DNA from: UBA6244 sp041582875
Lineage (GTDB): Bacteria; Bacteroidota; Bacteroidia; Bacteroidales; F082
Direction: 5' to 3'
Assembly (NCBI GenBank): GCA_041582875.1
Contig: JBFHGX010000033.1
Location: 1-31,736 of the forward strand
Length of the DNA: 31,736 nucleotides
The notes beneath the pieces were generated by a model. That model had not been told where the DNA came from, did no database searches, and saw nothing but the letters and a program-made list of their open reading frames with translations. Within the stretch, counting starts at the first letter, position 1; every line of letters begins with the position of its first letter. Of the stretch, positions 1 to 7,717 are shown piece after piece. The position numbers and the translations under genes are program-made.

Positions 1-234
1 GGGAAATGTTTTTGAGGGATAAGAAGGAATGATGTTGGCATGAACTCCAACTTGGGCAAGAGAATCCAGTGTAGGAGTGCTAGCTTGCAGTGGGTAATCC
101 CAACGAAATCCGTCAAGTGAAAGGACGATGAGGTAGGGTTGATTGTTTTTTGGGGGGTCTTTATAATTACAACTTATTGATAAAAGGAGTAAAGCGAATA
201 CGATCACCATATATGCTACTGATCTATTTCTCAT
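1..234 (-). CDS. Type I phosphodiesterase/nucleotide pyrophosphatase lipoprotein (5' part only)
   Basis: The gene starts with ATG at 232-234 and runs open off the left edge, giving 78 N-terminal residues. A hydrophobic stretch (VIVFALLLLSISC) ends in a lipobox-like cysteine at residue 22, so the product should be an exported lipoprotein. It continues with LIVLSLDGFRWDY and later IIPSYPSKTFP. These match the start of the alkaline-phosphatase-superfamily NPP fold: the Asp of SLDG is a metal ligand and the Thr of KTFP is the expected nucleophile in nucleotide pyrophosphatase/phosphodiesterases. Family assignment rests on these two motifs only, because the remaining metal ligands lie outside the window. 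The substrate cannot be judged. A strong terminator separates it from the receptor gene that ends at 330, so it should be transcribed separately. Confidence 0.82.
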   Translation of the reverse strand, partial: MRNRSVAYMVIVFALLLLSISCNYKDPPKNNQPYLIVLSLDGFRWDYPLQASTPTLDSLAQVGVHANIIPSYPSKTFP

Positions 235-277
235 ATTAGTTGTTCGAATAGGTTTAATTATTAGAAAGGACTAAGGT

Positions 278-313
278 AAAAAAAAAGCCTTTCGACTCGG
301 TCGAAAGGCTTTT
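278..313 (-). terminator. Intrinsic terminator after the first TonB receptor gene
   Basis: A 14-bp perfect inverted repeat (283-296 with 300-313, loop TCG) contains the core AAGCCTTTCGAC. Read on the minus strand it is followed by a run of T (complement of the A-run at 278-286). It lies 17 bp past the stop codon of the receptor gene ending at 330, so it closes that transcript and insulates the phosphodiesterase gene. Confidence 0.9.
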
Positions 314-329
314 AATAAGATGTTAGTTT

Positions 330-3098
330 TTAATGAAAACTTAATTTTACACCTACATTGAATACCCTAGGCATTCCAAGGTAAACTTCAGCTGAGTTAG
401 CTGTGTGAGAAAGATTATTATCATATCCTCTATATCCATTATAAGCGCTATTATCAACTGCATCCTGGATATAAAATGTATCGAAAAGGTTAAATACATG
501 AGCGAAAACATCAACTCCGACACGACCTTTTATTGGAAGTGCGTAATTGATGTTCATGTCGAATACTGAATAAGAAGGAGTTTTCCAGCTTTGTACTCTG
601 TCATTTTCGTCATCCCTGTCAACAGGATTAAAGTCAGCATAATGATTAGCATTATAACGCCATATTAATTGGAAGTTGAGTCCTTTAACGGGATATATGT
701 TTGCCCATAAAGCAACCTGAGTTTGTGGCGCATCACCTACTTTAAGGTCTTTTGCATAAACATTAACGGTGTCTAAAATAACGCCACCTTCATTTTGGAT
801 TTCAGCATTTACATCATTTAAATAGTTCCAGTTACCTATTGATGCGATACCACCTACTCCAATAATTTTTGCTATACGATAGTTTGCCTCCAATTCAAGA
901 CCCATGTGTCTTTGGTCGAGACCTTTAATAAAAGCAATTCCATCTTCATCCTGGGTAAGTTGAATCCATTTGGTTACAATTCTGTCATTCCATGTTGTGT
1001 AGTAGAAGTTACCTTTAATATCAAGTTTGTTGTCAAATGAATTGAAAATAACCCCGGCCTCGTAAGAAATGAATTTTTCATTTTGAGGATCTTTGGCGAC
1101 TATACCATTGGCATCATTGATAACTTCGTCGAAAATGGGAACTTTACTTACATAACCAAAGTTAACGAAACCACTAAACGACTCGTTGAAGTTATAGTTT
1201 AACCCGCCTTTAAATTGGTAACCTGCAATCCACTCAGTATTTGATTTAAGCTCACCGCTACTTATATCTGGAGTGCTGTCATTAATCATTTCTGCAGTTT
1301 TAAAATGATTTACGTAAGAATATTTAATCATCGAGTAACCTGCAGTACCATAGGCTGATAAAGTTCCATTGGTGTATTCACCTTGCACATAACCTCCAAA
1401 CCAGTCGACAGTATTTGTGTTGAAATATGCTACTTTGTCACCAAGTTTTCTGTTAACTTCATCACCAACCCAAAAGTCACTAGAGGGTTTATAATCATTG
1501 TATTTATCAACATCAGTAAAGGTAGTTAAACCTAACATGTCTCGTAACTCGCGGAAATGGTCAATTTTGGCAGTTCTCCAGTCAAGTCCAACTTGTCCTT
1601 TGAATGTTTCTGAGAAGTTAATTTTAACTTTTGCTAACGCTCCAATTGTCGATTGGTTGTTTACTGAGTTTCGAAGTGCTCCTTGATTTCCGGGAGTAGC
1701 ATAGGTAGGATCTTGATTTTTTGCTATTGTAGCATCCCAATCAACTATCCTTGTTGGTTCAGAATCATAATCGTACTGAATTTTTCCGTATGTGCCAGAT
1801 CCGCCACCTTTACCACCAGACCAGTATACAGTGGTAAAAGAAGTAACTTTATCTCCCCATTGAGCAAACCAGTTTAAATTTGCCAGTGGTTTATGGAAAT
1901 AATTTTCGCGTTCATTGATAAAACCATTGTTATATCTGCTATGGGTTTTTCCATTAAAATATTGATCTCCGGAATATGAACTATTAACATTGTTCCAGTT
2001 TTCGTTATATAATCTTCCGTTTGGAGAAACAGGTGTAGTTAATTTGTTTGCATAGTATGCAACAGCGCTATCGGCACCAATCTCTTTGGCATAATCAGTG
2101 TCGTACATAGAAACGTTTTGCTTGTAGAGGTTTTGTCCATGTTTTTGAGGAGCACCCATAATGTAGGCTTCCAGTCTGTGGTTCTTGCTAACCTGATAAC
2201 TTAATCCCATATAGTATGCCCATGCATCAGTCCAGGTTTTATCAATTACACCTTCGCCAACTTTACGCACAGCGGAAACACTTGCAGCAAATTTATTGTT
2301 GATAAGTCCGGTATGAGCACTAATTGTAGTTTTCATAAAGTTACCTGAACCATATTCGAATTTACCACTGGCACCAGCTTCCATTTCAGCAGGTGAGGTA
2401 ACAATATTCATGGTACCACCAACTGATGGAGTAGCAAGGTTGATGGCGCTTAATCCACGTTGCATTTGAATGGAAGAAGTAGCGTCGGAGATACCATCCC
2501 AGTTTGACCAGTATACCCAACCATTTTCCATGTCGTTTACAGGAACACCATTGATCATAATAGCTACGTTACGCTGATTAAAACCACGTACATTAATACG
2601 TGCATCACCAGCTCCACCACCTTGGGGAGTAGCATAAACAGACGGTGTATTGTTCATGATCATGGGTAGGTCACGTCCACCTAGCTGTTGCTCAATTTCA
2701 GCTTTTGGTACATTTGATAAGGCAACAGGAGTTTCCCTTTCCTTGGCTCGGTCGGCCATAATATTTACACCGTCCAATGCAAATGAAGTGGGGGTTAATT
2801 TAATCTTACCCATATTAAGGGTTTGTTTATCGGATAAGGTTACCGGAAATTCTTGTGGCTCATATCCTACATAGCTCACATCAATGGTGTATGAACCAGC
2901 ATCTAAATTTAGGCTAAACGTTCCGTTAACGTCCGTAACAGTTCCTGTGGTGGTTCCTTTAAGTACAATGGTTGCCCCAATAAGTGACTCATTGTAACTG
3001 GCATCCACCACTTTACCTGTTATTGTGCCTTGTGCAAATGAAGCTCCGGCCAATAAAAAGGTAAACAACATGGTAAAAAGTAAATTTTTTCTTTTCAT
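330..3098 (-). CDS. TonB-dependent outer-membrane receptor with CarboxypepD_reg-like domain
   Basis: A 922-residue energy-dependent outer-membrane transporter. An N-terminal signal peptide (MKRKNLLFTMLFTFLLAGASFAQ) is followed by a carboxypeptidase-regulatory-like beta-sandwich (about 25-105, GKVVDASYNESLIGATIVLKG), a plug domain (about 125-240, with INVRGFNQRN, INGVPVNDMENG and SVGGTMNIV) and a large barrel ending in an aromatic-rich strand (VKLSFH). No SusD-like gene lies beside it, so it is not a SusC/D pair. It is a clear paralogue of the receptor just upstream: LPMIMNN, RGFNQ, a YWSNW/YWNNW motif, a KGLKVG/KDLKVG motif and a DFNPV/SFDPV motif followed by NDRVQ occur in the same order in both. 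Its substrate may therefore be related to that of the FMN-riboswitch-controlled receptor, which is inference. The 225-bp spacer upstream shows no convincing terminator, so read-through from that gene is possible; no perfect promoter box was seen. Confidence 0.93.
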   Translation of the reverse strand: MKRKNLLFTMLFTFLLAGASFAQGTITGKVVDASYNESLIGATIVLKGTTTGTVTDVNGTFSLNLDAGSYTIDVSYVGYEPQEFPVTLSDKQTLNMGKIKLTPTSFALDGVNIMADRAKERETPVALSNVPKAEIEQQLGGRDLPMIMNNTPSVYATPQGGGAGDARINVRGFNQRNVAIMINGVPVNDMENGWVYWSNWDGISDATSSIQMQRGLSAINLATPSVGGTMNIVTSPAEMEAGASGKFEYGSGNFMKTTISAHTGLINNKFAASVSAVRKVGEGVIDKTWTDAWAYYMGLSYQVSKNHRLEAYIMGAPQKHGQNLYKQNVSMYDTDYAKEIGADSAVAYYANKLTTPVSPNGRLYNENWNNVNSSYSGDQYFNGKTHSRYNNGFINERENYFHKPLANLNWFAQWGDKVTSFTTVYWSGGKGGGSGTYGKIQYDYDSEPTRIVDWDATIAKNQDPTYATPGNQGALRNSVNNQSTIGALAKVKINFSETFKGQVGLDWRTAKIDHFRELRDMLGLTTFTDVDKYNDYKPSSDFWVGDEVNRKLGDKVAYFNTNTVDWFGGYVQGEYTNGTLSAYGTAGYSMIKYSYVNHFKTAEMINDSTPDISSGELKSNTEWIAGYQFKGGLNYNFNESFSGFVNFGYVSKVPIFDEVINDANGIVAKDPQNEKFISYEAGVIFNSFDNKLDIKGNFYYTTWNDRIVTKWIQLTQDEDGIAFIKGLDQRHMGLELEANYRIAKIIGVGGIASIGNWNYLNDVNAEIQNEGGVILDTVNVYAKDLKVGDAPQTQVALWANIYPVKGLNFQLIWRYNANHYADFNPVDRDDENDRVQSWKTPSYSVFDMNINYALPIKGRVGVDVFAHVFNLFDTFYIQDAVDNSAYNGYRGYDNNLSHTANSAEVYLGMPRVFNVGVKLSFH

Positions 3099-3323
3099 AA
3101 GGAATAAGTTTTTTGGTTTATCTATGAATTTTTAAAAAATTATTTGATGTAAAAATATCTATTCTCATTAAAGGCACCATTAAGCCATTATTAATAATTA
3201 TTAACATTTCGGCCCAATTTTGTTTATTATGTATTCAAAAGCCTTTTAAATCACCCATTTTCAGTATTATACAATATTGTGGTTGTTGATAAGTTTTTTA
3301 TTGCTTAAGCAACCGTTTAAAAA

Positions 3324-5894
3324 CTAGAGGTTTATTATTAACTTCACGTCAAATGTTCTGCCAAATGACCAAAATCCAGACATGGTTTGCAAATCATGAT
3401 TGCTTCCGTCTTCTGCATACACCACATGGATGTTGTTGAGTGCATTGTAAACGTTAATCTGGAGCAAGCAGGGGATGTTGAATATACGGGGTTGGAAACC
3501 TGCGTAAAGATTGATTGTTTGAAAAGCCGGAACCTTGTATGGCTGAACTCTGTCGTTTGGATTGGTTCGATTCACTGGATCAAACGAAGCAAAAAATTGA
3601 TTGTAGTAAATCCATTCCATTTTGAAGTCGATGGTTTTAAGTAAGGTTACTTTGTATTGAGCCCCAAGTTGTTGTTGTGCAGTTCCTCCAACTTTGAGAC
3701 CTTTGGCCATGACCATGATGGTGTCGATCACTACATTGTCGTTGTTTAAAAGGGTGGCCCGGATATCATTCTTCCAGGTGTAGTCACCCAGCGAGGCAAT
3801 AATTCCGGCACTCATCCGGTGATTGAAATGTAAATTGATTGTTGATTCAATTCCTTGATGAACAGCGTGTAATCCATTAACCATCGCTCTTGTTTGGGTG
3901 TTGTCTTCAAGCTGGATGTATTCGTTCGAAAGCATGCTCACATTTCCCCAATCAGTATAATAGGCGCTTATTTCTGCGGTTATTCGCTGATTTCGAAAAC
4001 GATATCCGAGTTCTATTGTGGTAATGTTTTCATTTTTGATATCATTTACAGGAACGTTGGTGTAGTTACCAAATACATACTTGTAATAAGGTGCGCGTGA
4101 AATGTAGGCTCCATTGCCAAAGACCTCGTGCTGACCCGAAATGGAGTAGGAGATTCCGCCTCGCAAATCAAATCCGGGTTTTATAACGGCTTCACTTCGT
4201 TGATTCTCGACGTAGTTGTATCTGTCAATGCGTTGATACACGTTGTTGTTCCCTCCAATGGAAAAGTATGCGTTTGTTTGTCCATTATTGTATATCGCCT
4301 GTGCATATGCACTTGCAAAATTAACAATGCTCGAATTGTTTACTTTAATTACATCACCCACGTAACAAAGTTGATTTCTGCCGGCTACACCATCAACGGC
4401 CCATCCGAAATCATCGATAAATACTTTTCCTCCCATTAAATCCGTAATTTTTTCTTTTACCGTAGAATGGAAATAGCGGTAATGAATACCCGCGGTAAAA
4501 CTCAGTTTGTCGTTGATCTGATGTCGTAGGGTTGACATTACCCCTGATTGCACATGACTGGCCAGGTAATTGGTGCCTACATTCAGCGAATAGTTTGAAA
4601 TGGTGTCACCATTTTCCAATATGTAACTTCCCGGATTACCAGCATTGTTATCGTAGATCGAGGGCCAATCGATTTGTCCTGAATTATTGCGGAATTCGAA
4701 GATTGAAGGGGCATAGTTGAAGCTTTCTGACCATTTTCCGCCTCCATAGCCTGCCGAAATATAAATAGCGTTTGCCCAGATGGTTTTACTGTTCACAGTA
4801 TAATTGTGGTTGATGCTCAAAAAAGGTTTGTGATAAAAGTTCTGTGAGGCGTTTTTTATTTGTCCATTGAGCCCTCCCCAATCTTTATTGTATAAATTAC
4901 CATAATAGTCGTGTTCGTCGTTGGATAGTGTGAAATTACGCTGATCGTGTGAATCTGGTGTGCCAAGCAGGGTGATGGAGATCTTGCTTTTGCTCGAGAT
5001 TTGTTTGTTAAGTGCCAAAAAATACGACCATGAGTCAACACTCGTGGCATCGATATAGCCCGATCCCCAGAGATGCGATCCATGAAAAGCTACATTCCAA
5101 CCATTCTCCATTAATCCAGAATTAACAGCAAAGGACATTTCTTGATTTCCATAGGAAGTTACTTGGTAGCTCAGTCGATAGTCGGGAGTTTCTTCAGGTG
5201 CAGTGGTAACAATGTTCACGCTACCTCCCACCGAATTAATGGCTGCATTTGATACACCGGGTCCTTTCTGAATTTGAATCTCCGCCATGGCGTTACTCAA
5301 TCCCAACCAGTTATTCCAGTACATAAGTCCGTTTTCAACACTTCCAATGGGAATACCATTGAGCAGAATACCAATGTTTTCTTGGTTAAATCCGCGAATG
5401 CTCAATTGTGCATCGCCACTTCCTCCGCCTGTTCGTGAACTATAAACACCCGGAATATTGTTCATTATTAAGGGTAGTGGTTGCTGCCCCAATTGGGATT
5501 GTAGTTCTTTTGATGAAATGGTTGAAATGGTTATCGGTGCATTGGTTTCTGTAACCAGCCCTCCTGTAATGGTAATTTCATCTAGTTTAACTGGAAGTTG
5601 CGATAACGACAGGTTGCCAAGGTTTTTCGACTCCGATACATTTGCAAGGCTAATTTCCAGGTCTTTATATCCCACATGATGCAGTAGGAGCGTTACTCGT
5701 GAAAAATCTGTGGTAAGGGAAAATTTCCCTGTTGGATCTGTGGTTGTTACCAGATTGCTTCCCTTTATGGAGGCTTGTGCATTAGCGATAGGAGCACCTG
5801 ATTCAATATCTAAAACAAATCCTGAAATTTGATGTTGACCAATTAGCACAACACCGGAAAACAATAGCATTAAGCAAATACCAATCTTTTTCAT
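3324..5894 (-). CDS. FMN-riboswitch-controlled TonB-dependent receptor (putative flavin receptor)
   Basis: An 856-residue outer-membrane receptor. It has a signal peptide (MKKIGICLMLLFSGVVLIGQ), a CarboxypepD_reg-like domain (about 22-100, ISGFVLDIESGAPIANAQ), a plug (about 115-230, LPLIMNNIPGVYSS, LSIRGFNQEN, INSVGGSVNIV) and a C-terminal barrel ending FDVKLIINL. The start at 5892-5894 gives a clean signal peptide and lies 25 bp past the U-tract of a riboswitch terminator. The leader carries a textbook FMN aptamer, so the gene should be shut down when intracellular FMN is high. In other bacteria FMN riboswitches control riboflavin biosynthesis and flavin importers. From that, the receptor probably imports riboflavin or another flavin across the outer membrane. 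The regulation is strongly supported by sequence; the substrate is inference. The next gene on the same strand is a paralogue. Confidence 0.93.
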   Translation of the reverse strand: MKKIGICLMLLFSGVVLIGQHQISGFVLDIESGAPIANAQASIKGSNLVTTTDPTGKFSLTTDFSRVTLLLHHVGYKDLEISLANVSESKNLGNLSLSQLPVKLDEITITGGLVTETNAPITISTISSKELQSQLGQQPLPLIMNNIPGVYSSRTGGGSGDAQLSIRGFNQENIGILLNGIPIGSVENGLMYWNNWLGLSNAMAEIQIQKGPGVSNAAINSVGGSVNIVTTAPEETPDYRLSYQVTSYGNQEMSFAVNSGLMENGWNVAFHGSHLWGSGYIDATSVDSWSYFLALNKQISSKSKISITLLGTPDSHDQRNFTLSNDEHDYYGNLYNKDWGGLNGQIKNASQNFYHKPFLSINHNYTVNSKTIWANAIYISAGYGGGKWSESFNYAPSIFEFRNNSGQIDWPSIYDNNAGNPGSYILENGDTISNYSLNVGTNYLASHVQSGVMSTLRHQINDKLSFTAGIHYRYFHSTVKEKITDLMGGKVFIDDFGWAVDGVAGRNQLCYVGDVIKVNNSSIVNFASAYAQAIYNNGQTNAYFSIGGNNNVYQRIDRYNYVENQRSEAVIKPGFDLRGGISYSISGQHEVFGNGAYISRAPYYKYVFGNYTNVPVNDIKNENITTIELGYRFRNQRITAEISAYYTDWGNVSMLSNEYIQLEDNTQTRAMVNGLHAVHQGIESTINLHFNHRMSAGIIASLGDYTWKNDIRATLLNNDNVVIDTIMVMAKGLKVGGTAQQQLGAQYKVTLLKTIDFKMEWIYYNQFFASFDPVNRTNPNDRVQPYKVPAFQTINLYAGFQPRIFNIPCLLQINVYNALNNIHVVYAEDGSNHDLQTMSGFWSFGRTFDVKLIINL

Positions 5895-5919
5895 TACTTT
5901 TTCGTTTAATTGAAACCAT

Positions 5920-5948
5920 AAAAAAACCCTGACATGAATTCAGGGCAG
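5920..5948 (-). terminator. Riboswitch expression platform: intrinsic terminator with competing antiterminator strand
   Basis: On the minus strand CCCTGA (5940-5945) pairs with TCAGGG (5927-5932) across a 7-nt loop. Seven T follow (complement of 5920-5926), and the receptor start codon lies 25 bp further on. The terminator 5' arm sits inside an 11-nt segment (5938-5948) that is perfectly complementary to the 5' strand of the FMN aptamer (6150-6160, ATTCAGGGCAG in the RNA). That supplies a ready antiterminator: ligand-free RNA can pair the two, and an FMN-locked aptamer frees the terminator. Confidence 0.85.
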
Positions 5949-6041
5949 ACTGGTAATACGATTTAAATACCGCACAGGGCTTTGAAAAGCCAACGGGTCA
6001 GATACGATCCTTTGGAGGATCGTCAAAATAATTTAAATCAA

Positions 6042-6167
6042 CAACTATTCTTCCATCCAGACTTTACTGTCGGCCCTGGAATTTCACCAGATCAGTCCCA
6101 AAATAATTTCGGGAGTCGCGGACTGTCACCGCCGGTCGGGAATTTCACCCTGCCCTGAATACATTGT
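6042..6167 (-). promoter_or_regulatory. FMN riboswitch (RFN element) aptamer
   Basis: Read on the minus strand, the segment contains in order all hallmark blocks of the RFN element: AGGGCAGGGTGAAATTCCCG, GACCGGCGGTGACAGTCCGCG, a variable stem (CTCCCGAAATTATTTTGGGA), CTGGTGAAATTCCAG, GGCCGACAGTAAAGTCTGG and ATGGAAGAA. The closing P1 helix pairs TATTC with GAATA, plus an outer CAA/TTG. The only gene downstream on this strand is the TonB receptor starting at 5894, reached through a terminator at 5920-5945. A second hairpin (6004-6023, ACGATCC/GGATCGT, no U-tract) lies between aptamer and terminator. The layout predicts an OFF switch acting by transcription attenuation. Confidence 0.96.
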
Positions 6168-6173
6168 CGGTTG

Positions 6174-6203
6174 CAAAAGTATCTTGTTTTAGCTTCGTAC
6201 AAA
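6174..6203 (-). promoter_or_regulatory. Bacteroidota-type promoter of the riboswitch transcript
   Basis: On the minus strand TTTG (6200-6203) and a perfect TAnnTTTG box, TACTTTTG (6174-6181), are separated by 18 bp. Transcription should begin near 6167, exactly where the outer P1 strand of the FMN aptamer begins. The box lies just past the terminator of the upstream thioredoxin reductase gene, so the riboswitch unit is independently transcribed. Confidence 0.72.
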
Positions 6204-6214
6204 CATAGGGGCAT

Positions 6215-6267
6215 AAAAAAAAGCACGTGCTGCCTTATTTTAGAAAGGCTACAAATAACACGTGCTT
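6215..6267 (-). terminator. Intrinsic terminator of the thioredoxin/thioredoxin-reductase operon
   Basis: The arms AAGCACGTG (6259-6267 on the minus strand) and CACGTGCTT (6221-6229) enclose a smaller inner hairpin (GCCTTT/AAGGC-type pairing, 6232-6249). A run of eight T follows on the minus strand (complement of 6215-6222). A further 4-bp GGGG/CCCC hairpin lies between it and the stop codon at 6286. Confidence 0.85.
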
Positions 6268-6285
6268 AATAGAGGGGTCGTCCCC

Positions 6286-7212
6286 TTAATTGTGAATGAA
6301 ATCCAGTGCCGAAAGTGCTGCAATTGTACCATCAGCCACAGCCGTGGTTATTTGACGGTAACGCTTTGCTCTGTTATCTCCGGCCACAAAAACTCCTGGC
6401 AAGTTGGTTTTCATGAGTTCGTCAGCTTCAACTTCATTCCACTTATTCAGCTTTAGCGGGCTGTTGTGAAACATATCTGTATTGGCTTCGTAACCTATGA
6501 AAATAAAAACTCCATCAATGGGTTTATGAAACTCTTTACCTGTTTTTAGGTTTTGGTAACGAATCGATTGCAGTTTTTCGTCTCCAATAAATTCTGTTAT
6601 TTTAGATTCGAGAATGATATCAATCTTAGGGTGATTTTTAGCTTCTTCGATGGCATGTTCGAATCCTTGAAAATGATCGAACTGATGAATGATGGTCACC
6701 TTGGAAGCATATTTGGTTAGCGAGACAGCTTCCTCTAAGGCGGAATTTCCCCCTCCAACAACAAAAATCTCTTTGTCTTGAAAAAAATCTCCATCACAGG
6801 TAGCGCAGTACGAAATTCCCTTTCCTTTCAATTCAGCTTCGCCCTGAACATTTAAAGTGCGTGAGCGTCCGCCAGTAGCAATAATAAGTGATTTTGCACT
6901 ATAGCTGATTTTATCATTTACCACCACCGTTTTGTTTTCACTTTCTAAATCAATGCTGGTAATTGATATGTTTGATTTGATTTCGCAACCAAATGATTTG
7001 GCTTGTTTGCGCATTATAGAAGCCAGTTGGTAACCCGATGTGGATTCAACTCCCGGATAATTGGCTACTTCATGCGTAAGAACAAGTTGACCTCCAATGG
7101 TTCCTGTATCGAGAATGACGGCTTTTGCTTTGGCTCTTGACAAGTATAATCCAGCAGTGAGTCCTGCAGCACCTCCTCCAATAATAATTGTGTCAACTAT
7201 TTTTTCTTCCAT
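6286..7212 (-). CDS. Thioredoxin-reductase-like flavoprotein without the NADPH-binding arginines
   Basis: A 308-residue FAD-dependent pyridine-nucleotide-disulfide oxidoreductase of the low-molecular-weight TrxR family. The FAD site is at residues 9-20 (IIIGGGAAGLTAG), the redox motif is CATC (Cys136, Cys139) followed by DGDFF, a second Rossmann motif is at 151-161 (VVGGGNSALEE), and the C-terminal FAD motif is GVFVAGDNR. The canonical HRRxxxR that holds the 2'-phosphate of NADPH is replaced by H176-Q-F-D-H-F-Q182, so all three arginines are gone. It therefore probably does not use NADPH; NADH, reduced ferredoxin or another donor is possible. It follows the atypical thioredoxin gene by 39 bp on the same strand, and that thioredoxin is its likely electron acceptor. 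The name trxB is avoided because of the altered donor site. Confidence 0.9.
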   Translation of the reverse strand: MEEKIVDTIIIGGGAAGLTAGLYLSRAKAKAVILDTGTIGGQLVLTHEVANYPGVESTSGYQLASIMRKQAKSFGCEIKSNISITSIDLESENKTVVVNDKISYSAKSLIIATGGRSRTLNVQGEAELKGKGISYCATCDGDFFQDKEIFVVGGGNSALEEAVSLTKYASKVTIIHQFDHFQGFEHAIEEAKNHPKIDIILESKITEFIGDEKLQSIRYQNLKTGKEFHKPIDGVFIFIGYEANTDMFHNSPLKLNKWNEVEADELMKTNLPGVFVAGDNRAKRYRQITTAVADGTIAALSALDFIHN

Positions 7213-7251
7213 GATTCAATTGATGTAGGTTTTGATCTGTGGGGTTACCCA

Positions 7252-7599
7252 TTATTTCGAAAATTCTCTGTCGAGGATAGTGGTTACCTGATCGCGGTTT
7301 TGAATACTACTGGTTGCTGCCACCAATTCACCACCTTTATAATATACTACAAAAGGCAATCCCATAAAGCTCCTACAAGCTGGATGATTGCGGATAACTG
7401 CTGCCTCAGGACTGTCGAACATCATATCTCGAAATTCAACATGTGTGTATTCATCCTGTAATTCTTCCATGATGTCATATACAGGTAAACACATGGGGCC
7501 CATTCGGCCACAGCAAATCATTACATTTTGATTGTTTTTTAATACTTCAGCGTGTTCTGCGGCAGTAGCCACATGTTTTAAATTTGTTGGTAAGACCAT
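7252..7599 (-). CDS. Atypical thioredoxin-like protein with a C-x6-C active site
   Basis: A 115-residue thioredoxin-fold protein without signal peptide, hence cytosolic. The usual WCGPC is replaced by ICCGRMGPMCLPV (Cys29, Cys30 and Cys37). The conserved cis-proline is seen in GLPFVVYYKGG (Pro82), and an additional cysteine (Cys75) precedes it in the motif NHPACRSF. Length and secondary-structure order fit thioredoxin. The reductase-like gene follows 39 bp downstream, so the two form a likely dedicated redox pair. The biological target cannot be read from this window. It could be annotated simply as 'thioredoxin family protein', but the spacing of its cysteines means a different redox mechanism from CxxC thioredoxins. 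Confidence 0.85.
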   Translation of the reverse strand: MVLPTNLKHVATAAEHAEVLKNNQNVMICCGRMGPMCLPVYDIMEELQDEYTHVEFRDMMFDSPEAAVIRNHPACRSFMGLPFVVYYKGGELVAATSSIQNRDQVTTILDREFSK

Positions 7600-7717
7600 T
7601 TTTCGTTTTTTTTAATGAATATTTATTTGAACAATTCATTATCATAAAACGTGCCAAACAGTGATATCAATGCGATATAGTCAATGAAAATAATTTTGCG
7701 GAGATATGAGAAAATAA

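Noticed and set aside
3301..3312. TTGCTTAAGCAA palindrome as a terminator between the two receptor genes
   Set aside because: It is a loopless palindrome whose stem is AT-rich and too short once a loop is allowed; a few T follow but termination is not convincing.
4856..5083. Small minus-strand ORF of 75 residues inside the riboswitch-controlled receptor gene
   Set aside because: It lies wholly within the receptor coding region in another frame and has no recognisable motif.
330..5894. Polysaccharide utilisation locus (SusC/SusD pair)
   Set aside because: No SusD-like lipoprotein or glycoside hydrolase gene is adjacent, and the neighbouring gene is a second receptor.
6004..6023. Hairpin ACGATCC/GGATCGT as a terminator
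   Set aside because: It has a 7-bp stem but no U-tract on either strand; it is better viewed as part of the riboswitch leader.
7640..7680. Sigma-54 type promoter before the atypical thioredoxin gene (TTTGGCACG on the minus strand)
   Set aside because: The -24-like TGGCAC is present but the matching -12 TTGC element is missing at the required spacing.
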